From positions 62,001 to 126,000 of the forward strand of contig JBAQYF010000019.1 of assembly GCA_049299895.1 (NCBI GenBank): a stretch of DNA of 64,000 nucleotides, given 5' to 3'. Below are positions 33,461-41,956 of this stretch, piece after piece. A model generated the notes under the pieces. The model was not told the origin of the DNA. It saw only the letters and a program-made list of their open reading frames with translations, and did not search any database. This stretch comes from CAIYYO01 sp049299895. GTDB taxonomy: Archaea; Altiarchaeota; Altiarchaeia; IMC4; QMZM01. The translations under genes were made by a program, and so were the position numbers. Every line of letters starts with the position of its first letter. Within the stretch, counting starts at the first letter, position 1.

Positions 33461-33889
33461 ACCGGACGGGCTTGCATCTTCCTCCTTCTGGAACAGGGTC
33501 AGCCCTTGGTCGCAGCTTTTGACCGAGATGTTCTTTACAAGGCAGAGCAGGCGCTCTTTTACTTCCAGCAGGAATTCCTCCCCTTTGGAAGTGAGTGCGT
33601 AGGTCTTCTTCCCGGGTTTTCCTTCGGTATACGCCCATTCGCCTTTTATGTATTCCTTGTCTTCGAGCCACTGGAGGACGGGATATATCTTTCCCGGGCT
33701 TATTTTGACGTTGTATGTCTTCTCAAAGAACTTGATTATGTCGTAGCCGTGGGTGTGGCCCTTCGAGATCAGGGAGAGGCACTGCACTATGGCAAAGGAT
33801 TTCAGGAAGTGCTCGTCTATCCACGCAAGCAGGGATCCTTCGTCGATCCCGGCGCATTCACCGCCTTTTGAAGCTGCCGGTTCTTTCAT
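33455..33889 (-). CDS. PadR-family transcription regulator of the RND operon
   Basis: A 144-residue winged-helix regulator. The PadR core reads FAIVQCLSLISKGHTHGYDI, IKFFEKTYNVKISPGKIYPV, LQWLEDKEYIKGEWAYTEGK, PGKKTYALTSKGEEFLLEVK. PadR proteins repress export and stress genes and release DNA on ligand binding. Start overlaps the COG1361 stop by four bases (ATGA), so it is the last gene of the leftward operon RND-RND-COG1361-PadR. The C-terminal 20 or so residues have no family pattern and end in the cassette array boundary; they may have been altered by the insertion. Confidence 0.92.
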   Translation of the reverse strand: MKEPAASKGGECAGIDEGSLLAWIDEHFLKSFAIVQCLSLISKGHTHGYDIIKFFEKTYNVKISPGKIYPVLQWLEDKEYIKGEWAYTEGKPGKKTYALTSKGEEFLLEVKERLLCLVKNISVKSCDQGLTLFQKEEDASPSGL

Positions 33890-35457
33890 TCCTCTTTATC
33901 TTTGTTCTTTTTCTTGCCTTTGGTTAGAGTATATGCGCCTAGCAATAAAACCAAAACAATAACCCCTGCAAGGACATACGTCATAGTGTTGCCGCTTTCT
34001 CCTGCCTGGACGCTTACTCGCGCAGTCTTGGAGAATACGAGCACTACGCCGTCTTTCGTGCAGCGTATCTCGACAGGAAGGAGGTATTCCTTGACCTTCG
34101 CATCGCCGTCTACTGTGAAACGGATCACTGCGTCTCCTTTCTCGCCCTTGTCCAGGTCGCCTATGTATTCGCTTTTGTCGACGAATTCAAAGGGCTGCTC
34201 GCTCTTTTTCAGGATCCATACTGTCACTGAATCGCATTTGCTTCCCTTGTTTTCTACGTTCACCCGGAGTTCCGCGGAGGCTCCCGCCTTTGCCTGCGTG
34301 ACCTCTGAGGACAGGTTGAAGTCCGGGTAGTCCATGACGTCTACTGGAACAATTATCGAAGCATTCTTGTCCGCGTTGTCCGTCTCGTAGCTCAGGGAGA
34401 ATACCTGCCCGGTTCTTGCAGGCACTGCGTCCTTGTTTATGTTCGCGTAAAAGGACATTATGCTGTTTGCCCCGGATTTTATCGTTCCAAGATCCTGGGC
34501 CTGGACATATGATTTGCTGTTCTCGAAGGGCGCCTGGGGAACATAGACCACGCGCACGTTCTTTATGTCCGTCGTTCCCTGGTTGTCTATCTTGATCTTC
34601 AATTGGACGTCTGCGTCGCCTGCATGTATCTCTTTTGGGTCGGTCTCGGAAACGGTTATCGATATCTTCGTGTCTCCGACGACTTGCAGCCCAAGAGGCA
34701 GGGTCGCGCTTGCAGGGTTGTGGTTCTTGTCCTTGTAGCTTATGCTCAAGGGGAGAGAGTATGCGCCTGTCGGCAGGCTCTTGTCCAGGTATACCGCGTA
34801 CTCCAATTCCTTTTTGCCCCCTGACGCGATATCCCCGAGGAACTGTTTCTCTGAGCCTATCACTTTGATGAGGGCGCTGCCGGTTCCAAGCTGGCCTTCG
34901 GAGTCATACGCCTCCGCTATTCCCATGTTCTTTATCCTGACTTTGAGGCTTATCGTATCCCCGGGCCGGGGAACGGCATTTGTATTTATTGCTTCGACCA
35001 CGAATATTGATTCGCCTTTGACGTTGACGTTTATCTCCCATGCATCGCTCTTGTCGTTCTCCGCTTTTCCGCGCACGTTGTAGCCGTCGTAGGCGGCGGT
35101 TACCCGGATTGTGTGCAGGCCGATCTGCGCGTTGTCTGCGATGTTGAATTTAGTGGATATGGTTTTGACTTCCCCGGGGAGCATCGTACCCACGTATTCT
35201 CTTTTGGATATTTTTATGTCTCCTGCGTCGGGTATGTATATCTCCACGTGTTCGGCATTCTGTCCGCCTATGTTCTTTATGACCAACGACATCACTCCCG
35301 AGTCTCCGGGCTGCAGGTTCGTCTGTATCTGGCTGAGCGTGTAGTCCAGCGCGAGCTTCGTCTCGGTCACCGACTGCGCGTATCCCGCAGATACAAAAAG
35401 CATCAACAATACGCCGTAGAGCATTATCTTTCCCGTTGTTTTATCCGTCTTATCCAT
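33886..35457 (-). CDS. COG1361 (CARDB/NEW3-like) secreted membrane-anchored protein, RND operon
   Basis: A 523-residue envelope protein with an N-terminal signal helix (IMLYGVLLMLFVSAGYAQS) and repeated Ig-like domains bearing LQPGDSGVMSLVIKNIGGQN, GDTISLKVRIKNMGIAEAYD and GASAELRVNVENKGSKCDS. A C-terminal membrane helix (MTYVLAGVIVLVLLLGAYTL) ends in a lysine-rich tail. Paralogous over its whole length to the MFS-operon protein at 28929-30545. It overlaps the second RND gene by eight bases and the PadR gene by four, so the four genes are translated together. Role unknown; an outer partner of the RND pump is inferred. Confidence 0.88.
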   Translation of the reverse strand: MDKTDKTTGKIMLYGVLLMLFVSAGYAQSVTETKLALDYTLSQIQTNLQPGDSGVMSLVIKNIGGQNAEHVEIYIPDAGDIKISKREYVGTMLPGEVKTISTKFNIADNAQIGLHTIRVTAAYDGYNVRGKAENDKSDAWEINVNVKGESIFVVEAINTNAVPRPGDTISLKVRIKNMGIAEAYDSEGQLGTGSALIKVIGSEKQFLGDIASGGKKELEYAVYLDKSLPTGAYSLPLSISYKDKNHNPASATLPLGLQVVGDTKISITVSETDPKEIHAGDADVQLKIKIDNQGTTDIKNVRVVYVPQAPFENSKSYVQAQDLGTIKSGANSIMSFYANINKDAVPARTGQVFSLSYETDNADKNASIIVPVDVMDYPDFNLSSEVTQAKAGASAELRVNVENKGSKCDSVTVWILKKSEQPFEFVDKSEYIGDLDKGEKGDAVIRFTVDGDAKVKEYLLPVEIRCTKDGVVLVFSKTARVSVQAGESGNTMTYVLAGVIVLVLLLGAYTLTKGKKKNKDKEE

Positions 35458-36592
35458 TTTGTTTCACCGATTTTTTTGAATTAAAATATTTTTCGAATAT
35501 TACAAGGAGCGAAGGAACAATCGTCATCGCCGCAACCATGCACAGGAAGACCCCGAGGGACATTATCGTGCCCATCTCGGCCATCATCGTAAGCCTTCCA
35601 AGGGACATCGCACGGAAACCGATGAGCGCTGCTATCGTCGTCGTAAGCATGGGGACCGTGACCCCGCATATGGTCGCAACCATCGCTTCGTCGTAACGGC
35701 CTCTCTTGAGCTCCTGGCGGAATCTTGCGACTATCTGTATCCCGAAGTCTATCCCTATCCCCATTATCATAGAGAGGACGCCTGCGCTCATAGAACTCAT
35801 GGTCATGTGGAAGGTTCCAAGTATGCCGAAAGTCCAGACGTTCCCGAACAATATTGCCATCAGGGATATGCCGCTGTATTTGATCGATCTGAAGAGCAAT
35901 AATATGACGAATATTATCCCTATCAGGGAGTACGTGGAGGTTCTTTCCATGTCGGGCATCGTCTTTTCCTGCATTACAACGGTTGTTGCAAAGCTTCCCG
36001 TGACCTCTGCCTTTATTCCCGCGGGAACAGGCGTCTCCTCCAGTACGTCGTTTACTTCATCCATCAGTTTCTCTTCGTCTGCGCCGTCCGTCAGCCCGAA
36101 TCTGACCAATGCCATATCATAGTCTTTGCTTATGTAAGTCTGCGTCTGAGTTGTTGCGGAGAGCAGTGATTCGATAGTTTTTCTCTCCTGGGGGATCCTT
36201 CCGTCACTGGAGGACTTCAGGAGGTCTGCCGCGCTTTTCGAGCTGGATACCCCGTCCAGTTTGAAAATCTTCTGCGATAGTACGTCCATGTACGAAATGA
36301 CCCTGTAGTCTCTTACGTCGCGCGCTTCGTCGGAGCCGTTCTCTTTCGGGTCTATCTGCACAACTATCATCCCGGAGTCTGTTCCGCCGAATTCCCCCTC
36401 AAGGTAATCCATCGCTTCGACTACTTCTACGCCTTTCGGGAGCAATGTCTTTGTCTCCATCGACGTCATCGTAAGATTCGATACCTGGGTCGATACCGCA
36501 AGCGTGAAGACGAGCATTATTGCGATTATCAGGAACGGGCGATTTGTGATGAGCCGCCCGTACCACGTCAGGATGTCTTTTACAACGCTCAT
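35450..36592 (-). CDS. RND-superfamily exporter, second half (HAE3/MmpL-like)
   Basis: A 380-residue membrane protein with one N-terminal helix (PFLIIAIMLVFTLAVSTQV), a 150-residue outer loop and a block of five helices. This is one half of the RND layout. The helix-4 motif GIGIDFGIQIVARFRQE keeps the Asp that relays protons in this family. It resembles the archaeal hydrophobe exporters of the MMPL/HAE3 group, which are usually single chains of about 770 residues. It starts inside the stop of the first half (ATGA) and overlaps the COG1361 gene by eight bases. Confidence 0.9.
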   Translation of the reverse strand: MSVVKDILTWYGRLITNRPFLIIAIMLVFTLAVSTQVSNLTMTSMETKTLLPKGVEVVEAMDYLEGEFGGTDSGMIVVQIDPKENGSDEARDVRDYRVISYMDVLSQKIFKLDGVSSSKSAADLLKSSSDGRIPQERKTIESLLSATTQTQTYISKDYDMALVRFGLTDGADEEKLMDEVNDVLEETPVPAGIKAEVTGSFATTVVMQEKTMPDMERTSTYSLIGIIFVILLLFRSIKYSGISLMAILFGNVWTFGILGTFHMTMSSMSAGVLSMIMGIGIDFGIQIVARFRQELKRGRYDEAMVATICGVTVPMLTTTIAALIGFRAMSLGRLTMMAEMGTIMSLGVFLCMVAAMTIVPSLLVIFEKYFNSKKSVKQNG

Positions 36593-37770
36593 TTTGTCGC
36601 CTCCTTATGTTTCCTGATCCTGTGGTCCAATTCTTTGTGCTTTCTTACGTCCAGATAGTGCATCACGTTTTCGTGCACCACCATAAGCGCGGGGTTTAAT
36701 CCGATCGCTGCGACTACGCAGTAGAATATCCCTATTGCAAGGGTTGCGCCCAGGTGCTGGAGCATCGGCATGGATGCGAGCATGAGTGCCAGGAACCCCA
36801 TTATCACTGTCGACGAAGAGCCGATTATAGCGCCTCCGACTTCTTTCATCGCAAGCCTCATCGATTTTATCTGCGCGTATCCCTTCTCTCTTTCCTCGTT
36901 GTATCTTTCTATGTAGAAGACGCTGTATTCGACTCCCAGCCCAAGGATCATCGCGCCGACCCCGACTGTTGCTATCGAGAGCGCTATGTTAAGCCATCCC
37001 ATCGTTCCCATCGTCCATATCAGGCCGAATACGAGGGGTGCGAATACAACGACTCCGTCGCTTCTGGGATTGCTGATAATCAGGAGAACTATAAGTATCG
37101 AAAGCGCCGCAAGGCATATCGTGAATACGGCGTCGCTTTGCAGAGTATCCATCAGGACCACTCGTATCGGCGGCATGCCGGTCAGTTGGACCTTTACCCC
37201 CGGAGGCACGGGCGATGAATCGATGTCTTTTCGGATGGCTTCTTCAAGGTTCCTGACGGTCTGTTCCTGGCTTCCGAGGTTGGCATTTACCTGGATTATC
37301 GTTGCGCTGTAGTCTTTATTGAATGCGCTTTTTGATTCCGGCACCCTGTCCAGGATGGCCCGTACGCCGGCTGACGTCTGGGGTATGCCCGTTTGTTTGA
37401 ATATCTGCGCAAGAGAGTTTACGCTGTCCACTGAGTTCTCGCTTCCTATCTGGTCGCCGAGTTCGGTTATAAGTTTTATCACCCTCGGGTCGCGTATGTC
37501 CTGCACTGCGTCTTTCTGCGTTGCAGAATGGTCTAGACTGATCACCACTATAACTACGTCGTAGCCGCCGAAGGTCTCGCTCACTTTATCCTGGAGCTTC
37601 ATAATCGGCATGTCCTTGGGCATCTCTTTGGCCAGGTCCGTTTCCATGCGGATGTTTCCTACCCCCATGCCCAGGAGTAAAGTCAATACCAGAGCCACTA
37701 TGACTATTGCATTGGCGTGCCTGCCCTGGAATTCGCCGATCCCTTCTAGCATATCTTCAAAGCCCGACAT
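36589..37770 (-). CDS. RND-superfamily exporter, first half (HAE3/MmpL-like)
   Basis: A 393-residue protein with the same half-pump design: an N-terminal helix (ANAIVIVALVLTLLLGMGV), an outer domain (DMPIMKLQDKVSETFGGYDV), then five helices. The helix-4 segment is GLGVEYSVFYIERYNEE, so Glu replaces the usual Asp, whereas the second half keeps Asp. The C-terminal tail is charged. It is the first gene of the leftward operon RND-RND-COG1361-PadR; an inverted repeat at 37811-37829 lies upstream. Together the two halves make one 12-helix pump of about 773 residues. Confidence 0.9.
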   Translation of the reverse strand: MSGFEDMLEGIGEFQGRHANAIVIVALVLTLLLGMGVGNIRMETDLAKEMPKDMPIMKLQDKVSETFGGYDVVIVVISLDHSATQKDAVQDIRDPRVIKLITELGDQIGSENSVDSVNSLAQIFKQTGIPQTSAGVRAILDRVPESKSAFNKDYSATIIQVNANLGSQEQTVRNLEEAIRKDIDSSPVPPGVKVQLTGMPPIRVVLMDTLQSDAVFTICLAALSILIVLLIISNPRSDGVVVFAPLVFGLIWTMGTMGWLNIALSIATVGVGAMILGLGVEYSVFYIERYNEEREKGYAQIKSMRLAMKEVGGAIIGSSSTVIMGFLALMLASMPMLQHLGATLAIGIFYCVVAAIGLNPALMVVHENVMHYLDVRKHKELDHRIRKHKEATK

Positions 37771-37810
37771 TTTGAATAGGAATTATCATAGACTATGTAA
37801 ATAAAAATAG

Positions 37811-37829
37811 TATATCAGATTTTGATATA
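37811..37829. promoter_or_regulatory. Inverted repeat upstream of the RND operon
   Basis: TATATCA (37811-37817) and TGATATA (37823-37829), separated by five bases, form a 19-bp palindrome about 40 bases before the first RND start codon. It is AT-rich and overlaps the likely TATA region. It is a candidate site for the PadR protein encoded at the end of the operon. Low-complexity sequence makes chance formation possible. Confidence 0.45.
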
Positions 37830-37987
37830 TATTGTTTTTTAAAGTAACGATTGAGAAATGAGGGCATATGCGCCAGTTGCCACTCCCGGGGGAATGCCAA
37901 CACATTCGCAAAAAACTGAGGACTTAATTCCAGAATTCAGACGCGCTTACCTATCAGGCCGGTTTATCGTTTATTCAATAACAGCTC

Positions 37988-38464
37988 TCAAAATTCAACG
38001 TCTACCCATCCCCCAAATTTACTGCCTACTTCTTTGAACCGGGCAACTATTTCAAAACCAAGATTCTCATGTAGCCGCTGGCTTCTTTCATTGGGTATGC
38101 GATCGCTCCGAGTACGGCATGTATCCCTCTTTTTCTTAAGTCATCCAGCAATGACGCATATAATAAAAAATCCGATGCCTTTTCCAACAAGATCATTCTT
38201 AAGGTATATAGTTGATTCGACGGTGTAACGATAGGCGCATCGCCCCCTCCATCTACTGGCATACGCATAGCCGATCAATTTTCCATGGTCTAAATAAACA
38301 TACCATGGAAATGAGGCAGTAACGTCTTTTATCCGTTCTCCCATCTCCCGGGAAGACACTGGATCTTCCTCAAAGATGATGCTTGTGTTCTTAACATAAA
38401 AGTTATAGATATCGCATATCTGTTGGATATCCTCTTTTCTTACCTCTCTCACCCCCCGTTGCAT
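37988..38464 (-). pseudogene. GNAT acetyltransferase (phosphinothricin-acetyltransferase-like), two frameshifts
   Basis: Joining three frames restores a full N-acetyltransferase of the Pat/YwnH type. VREVRKEDIQQICDIYNFYV and YRYTVESTIYLKNDLVGKGI come from the first frame. After a shift near 38175, LYASLLDDLRKRGIHAVLGA is read, and after a second near 38093, PNERSQRLHENLGF, then VARFKEVGSKFGGWVDVEF to a stop at 37988. The acetyl-CoA-binding (V/R)GKGIG motif is present. All family parts are in order, so the gene is recently broken or misassembled. Confidence 0.8.
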
Positions 38465-38555
38465 TAATATTCAATGCCTTGTGGTTCGGTGTTTCTCCTT
38501 TATTTTTCATTCTTTTGCAAAGGGAATTTTGGAGGTTATTACGGTTCTTTCGCTT

Positions 38556-38770
38556 TCATATTCTAACCGGGCTATTACTTGCGAGTCTTAGGCTGTGTGC
38601 CAGTATTATGAGTATTGCGTCTTGTCTTTGAGCGTTTTTTTCTGGCTCTTATGGCGCTGTCATATCGTCTTTTTATCATGCCGTTTACTGTTTCGCTTTT
38701 GCTTCCTGCCGGTATTACTCTTCGGGAAACGCTTTCTTTAGGCGATCGGTTCCCGGTAAGTCTAATGAGG
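38556..38770 (-). pseudogene. Degenerate DDE transposase C-terminal fragment
   Basis: The minus strand reads SVSRRVIPAGSKSETVNGMI, KRRYDSAIRARK and then, one base shifted in a run of A, NAQRQDAILIILAHSLRLA. This has the SETVNGMIKRR.GSA.RAR...E...R...HN.R pattern of the end of DDE transposases. No more of the element is visible upstream. It shows past insertion activity between the GNAT relic and the FUSC gene. Confidence 0.55.
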
Positions 38771-38845
38771 GTTTAATAGATATTCAGGCAATCAAATAAC
38801 ATTGACGCATGTCAATCAATCTCACCCATCGGGGGTTTTAGTAAG

Positions 38846-39952
38846 ATGAGCGAAGTGAGAGGGAACAGGGAGGAAGGCCAGAATGATGCGGAACGTTCTT
38901 CTTTTAGAGCCTCCAGCGTGTTTGAATCCTCAGGAGATGTTACTCCGCCTGCTTCGGGGATTTTTGCCGGCGTATTGGGCATAACGGCGCCTTTGATCGT
39001 TGGAGCGTTGATGGAACAACCAGGGGCGGGAATGATCGTTTCTCTCGGAGGTCTTGCGTTGAGCGGCAGCGGCTCTGTAGGCGCGTTCCGGGAGAGATTT
39101 TCTGATCTTGCCTGCGCTTTTGCCGCGACAAGCCTTGCTATTGCCTGCGGTGTTCTGGTGGCGGCAGATCTTTGGTTTTCCGTATTCTTAATACCGTTGA
39201 TCGCTTTTTTCTCGGGGTTGTTCGGGGGGATCAGCCGGCCGCTTGCGCGGGCGTCGGGCCAGTTTATTGTCTTTATGATAATTGCCGCCGGTTTGAACGT
39301 GGGCGGCGGCGGTCTGGTCATTACGGTCTTGCTATTCTGCTTGGGGGCTGCCTGGACTGCGGTTTTATCATTGGTCTTGTATCCCGTTTTTCAGAATAGG
39401 GGAACCGGCGGCGTATATCAGCCTGCGAGAAGGCATACCGCAGAACAGTTGTTGAGCCGGTGGCGGCGTACGCTTGCGCATTTTGGCGGCTGGTTTTATC
39501 CCCTGAGGATAGGCCTGTGCCTGCTTGTTGCAGGTTTCTTCCAGATGAACTGGCCTTACGGGCACGGTTACTGGATATTGATCACGGTTGCGATCGTCGT
39601 GCAGCGCAGTGTCCACGCGCTTTTGAAGCGGATGCTTCAGCGTGCGTTGGGGACGTTTGCAGGCATCCTTTTTGCAAGCATTTTTTTGTTCTGCGTTCCT
39701 CCTCTCTGGATTGTGATATTAGTCATCGGAGTATTGGCCGCCCTAAGGTCTGCGTACAAAGAGTCGAACTATGCCGCTTACTCGGCAGTTATGACTCTTC
39801 TTGTGTTGTTGCTGCTTGATTACGGCAAAGAGGCCGGTTTGGAGGTTATTATCGACCGTCTATTTTCCACTCTCACGGGTTGCGTAATCGCCCTGGTCTT
39901 TGGGTATTTGTTATGGCCCCGGTCTGTCGGAGAGGAGAAACCCTTAGAATAA
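38846..39952 (+). CDS. FUSC-family inner membrane exporter (aromatic acid exporter-like)
   Basis: A 368-residue membrane protein with two blocks of hydrophobic helices around a short soluble linker. The first block covers residues about 35-185 and ends in LSLVLYPVFQN. The second begins RIGLCLLVAGFFQMNWPYGH and continues GYWILITVAIVVQRSVHALL. This YW..(L/I)T...V.QP or VVQ.S stretch followed by the helix with R...G is typical of FUSC/YccS-type exporters. The family is mostly bacterial, and the gene stands between transposon debris and metabolic genes, so lateral transfer is plausible. Substrate unknown. Confidence 0.8.
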   Translation: MSEVRGNREEGQNDAERSSFRASSVFESSGDVTPPASGIFAGVLGITAPLIVGALMEQPGAGMIVSLGGLALSGSGSVGAFRERFSDLACAFAATSLAIACGVLVAADLWFSVFLIPLIAFFSGLFGGISRPLARASGQFIVFMIIAAGLNVGGGGLVITVLLFCLGAAWTAVLSLVLYPVFQNRGTGGVYQPARRHTAEQLLSRWRRTLAHFGGWFYPLRIGLCLLVAGFFQMNWPYGHGYWILITVAIVVQRSVHALLKRMLQRALGTFAGILFASIFLFCVPPLWIVILVIGVLAALRSAYKESNYAAYSAVMTLLVLLLLDYGKEAGLEVIIDRLFSTLTGCVIALVFGYLLWPRSVGEEKPLE

Positions 39953-40150
39953 CCTTTATTAGCCGTCAGTGCCATATAGTAACGTGGATATATTATTTGC
40001 GAGACATTAACTGCTTTGGCCGCCCGGCTTACGTGCGCGGTCTTTTTTGCATGCCTTAGAATGGGTGCTGTTCAGACGGGATGCTTTCTTTTGTGAAGTA
40101 TCTTCAGCCGCTTTTGTGTTTTATAAAAAAAGAGGTTATTTCAAAAAAAA

Positions 40151-40888
40151 ATGGATAAAGTGTTTTATGAAGTATTCGAGTCTTTGCCCAGGCAGGGTCC
40201 GGGCGACGACTATTCAACAAAAAAGGCTTACATGAAATTGGCGCTCCCAAAGAAGCCCGACATCCTCGATATCGGATGCGGGTCCGGGAAGCAGACATTG
40301 GCCCTCGCGGCCCTGTCTGCGGGAAGCATAACGGCAGTCGACATACACAAGCCGTTCCTGGAATCCCTGAGAAGGGAATATAAAAAGGGCAAGTACCCTG
40401 CGAGAGTGAAGATAGAGGAAGGAGACATGTCGTCTCTTAAATACGCCGATGGGAGTTTCGACCTCATATGGTCCGAGGGATCTTGTTTCATCATGGGATT
40501 CCAAAACGCCATCGCATCATGGAGGAGGCTCCTGCGACCAGGGGGTTATCTTGTCGTAAGCGATCTCGTGTGGTTCCGCAAAAATCAGCCGAAAGAAGTT
40601 AGAGACTACTTTGCAAAAATCTGCGTAGTTCGGTACTACAGGGACCTGTATGCGGAAATCGACTCCGCAGGATACGATCTTGTGCATTACTTCAAACTTC
40701 CGCACGATTCCTGGTGGACAAGCTACTGCGTGCCGATGGAAAAGGAGGTAACGGAATTGGAGCACAAGTACCCGGCAGATGCCAAAGAGAGGGAGACATT
40801 GAATGCCCTGCAGGAGGAAATAGAGATCCACAGGAGATACCATAGTTACTACGGCTACGGCTTTTACCTGATGAGAAAACGGGATTGA
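40151..40888 (+). CDS. SAM-dependent class I methyltransferase
   Basis: A 245-residue cytoplasmic enzyme. Motif I is DILDIGCGSGKQTLALAAL near residue 36, with AVDIHKPFLESL (motif II acidic Asp), EEGDMSSLKYADGSFDLIWS (motif III and post) and LLRPGGYLVVSDLVWF (motif IV/V). The C-terminal third has no clear substrate-binding pattern. It may be a small-molecule methyltransferase, similar to UbiE-type enzymes. The ATG at 40151 fits the family start. It stands alone, with about 100 bases to the next gene. Confidence 0.9.
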   Translation: MDKVFYEVFESLPRQGPGDDYSTKKAYMKLALPKKPDILDIGCGSGKQTLALAALSAGSITAVDIHKPFLESLRREYKKGKYPARVKIEEGDMSSLKYADGSFDLIWSEGSCFIMGFQNAIASWRRLLRPGGYLVVSDLVWFRKNQPKEVRDYFAKICVVRYYRDLYAEIDSAGYDLVHYFKLPHDSWWTSYCVPMEKEVTELEHKYPADAKERETLNALQEEIEIHRRYHSYYGYGFYLMRKRD

Positions 40889-40998
40889 GGGACCAGGGGG
40901 GAGAAAATAGGCATTGTATTCGAGGATCTTAGCGTGAGCTATTTAATCCCCCCTTTTTTATTATTTACGTAAAGAAGACGTAAGATTCCGAGGAACAC

Positions 40999-41508
40999 AT
41001 GAAAACAAAAAAAACACTCATAGTCTGCCAGTCTATCCATCATGGAAATACTATGAAAATAGCGGAAGTTCTTGCCGGTGAATTAAACGCGGAGATCAAA
41101 AAGCCTTCCGAAGTAGAAAATGAAGGATTAGAGGGATATGATCTGATCGGTTTCGGTTCGGGGATATACGACGATAAGCATCATGTCAGTTTGCTTAATC
41201 TCGCGGACAGGTTGCCGGATGGTGCAGGCAAAAAAGCGTTTATCTTTTCAACCAGCGGGGCGCCTGTTGCCATACTGGGAAATAAGTTTTTAAGCAATTA
41301 TTCGGCAAAAGCTCACGCCCCGCTCAAAAACAAGCTGGAATCCAGGGGTTACAGGATACTTGGCGATCTTATCCTGCCGGGCTTTAATACCAATAGTTTT
41401 CTTAAATATTTCGGCGGGTTGAACAAGAACAGGCCGGATCACAAAGATATCGAGAGGGCAAAAGTATTCGCATCGAAAATATCGGAAGTTTTTAAAAATA
41501 CTCCGTAA
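40999..41508 (+). CDS. Flavodoxin-family protein
   Basis: A 169-residue FMN-binding electron carrier or flavoprotein. The phosphate loop CQSIHHGNTMKIAEVLAGEL is near the N-terminus, followed by DLIGFGSGIYDDKHHVSLLN and KAFIFSTSGAPVAILGNKFL. The isoalloxazine-binding part matches the second strand-loop. The start MKTKKTLIVCQS has an AGGAACAC-type ribosome site. Probably a low-potential electron donor; no partner is encoded next door. Confidence 0.85.
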   Translation: MKTKKTLIVCQSIHHGNTMKIAEVLAGELNAEIKKPSEVENEGLEGYDLIGFGSGIYDDKHHVSLLNLADRLPDGAGKKAFIFSTSGAPVAILGNKFLSNYSAKAHAPLKNKLESRGYRILGDLILPGFNTNSFLKYFGGLNKNRPDHKDIERAKVFASKISEVFKNTP

Positions 41509-41611
41509 AAACAAAGATTATACCCTTGGCTGTGCCGAGATCCCGCTTCGTCCGGATATCATTGATTTTTTATGCCTTCAATTCGTTTATTAAACTGCCG
41601 GCGACCGAAAG

Positions 41612-41956
41612 ATGAAAGATTTCCCAGATTTCATGAAGAACAAAAAGAACGCGATAGCAGAAGGCAGCCAGAGCAGCGGAATAGAGGGCTACGTTTATGA
41701 CGGCGCAGACGGGAGCCAGATGATACACTGGACGTGCGGTGCGGACGGCGTATCAAAAGAGCATGCGCACAATTACGACGAATACATGGTTGTCGTATCC
41801 GGCAGATACGACATGCTGATCGGCGGGAAAAAGACAGGCCTTGCTGCCGGCGACGAATATTATATACCAAAAGGCGTCCCGCACGCGGGCGCATTCATCG
41901 CGGGGACGAGAACCATCCACTGCTTCGGGGGGAAGAGGGCGGAAAGGAAAGGCTAA
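41612..41956 (+). CDS. Cupin-domain protein
   Basis: A 114-residue single cupin barrel. The two cupin motifs are visible: HAHNYDEYMVVVSGRYDMLI (motif 1, with His and Glu metal ligands), and AGDEYYIPKGVPHAGAFIAG (motif 2, with the His ligand). The first part QSSGIEGYVYDGADGSQ is a strand pair. Such small cupins bind a metal and often act on sugars or as sensors; the sequence does not tell which. It is convergent with the ABC ATPase gene and overlaps its stop by four bases. Confidence 0.85.
   Translation: MKDFPDFMKNKKNAIAEGSQSSGIEGYVYDGADGSQMIHWTCGADGVSKEHAHNYDEYMVVVSGRYDMLIGGKKTGLAAGDEYYIPKGVPHAGAFIAGTRTIHCFGGKRAERKG

Noticed and set aside
40047..40235. A 62-codon frame upstream of the methyltransferase
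   Set aside because: It overlaps the methyltransferase start in another frame, has no family pattern and no ribosome site.
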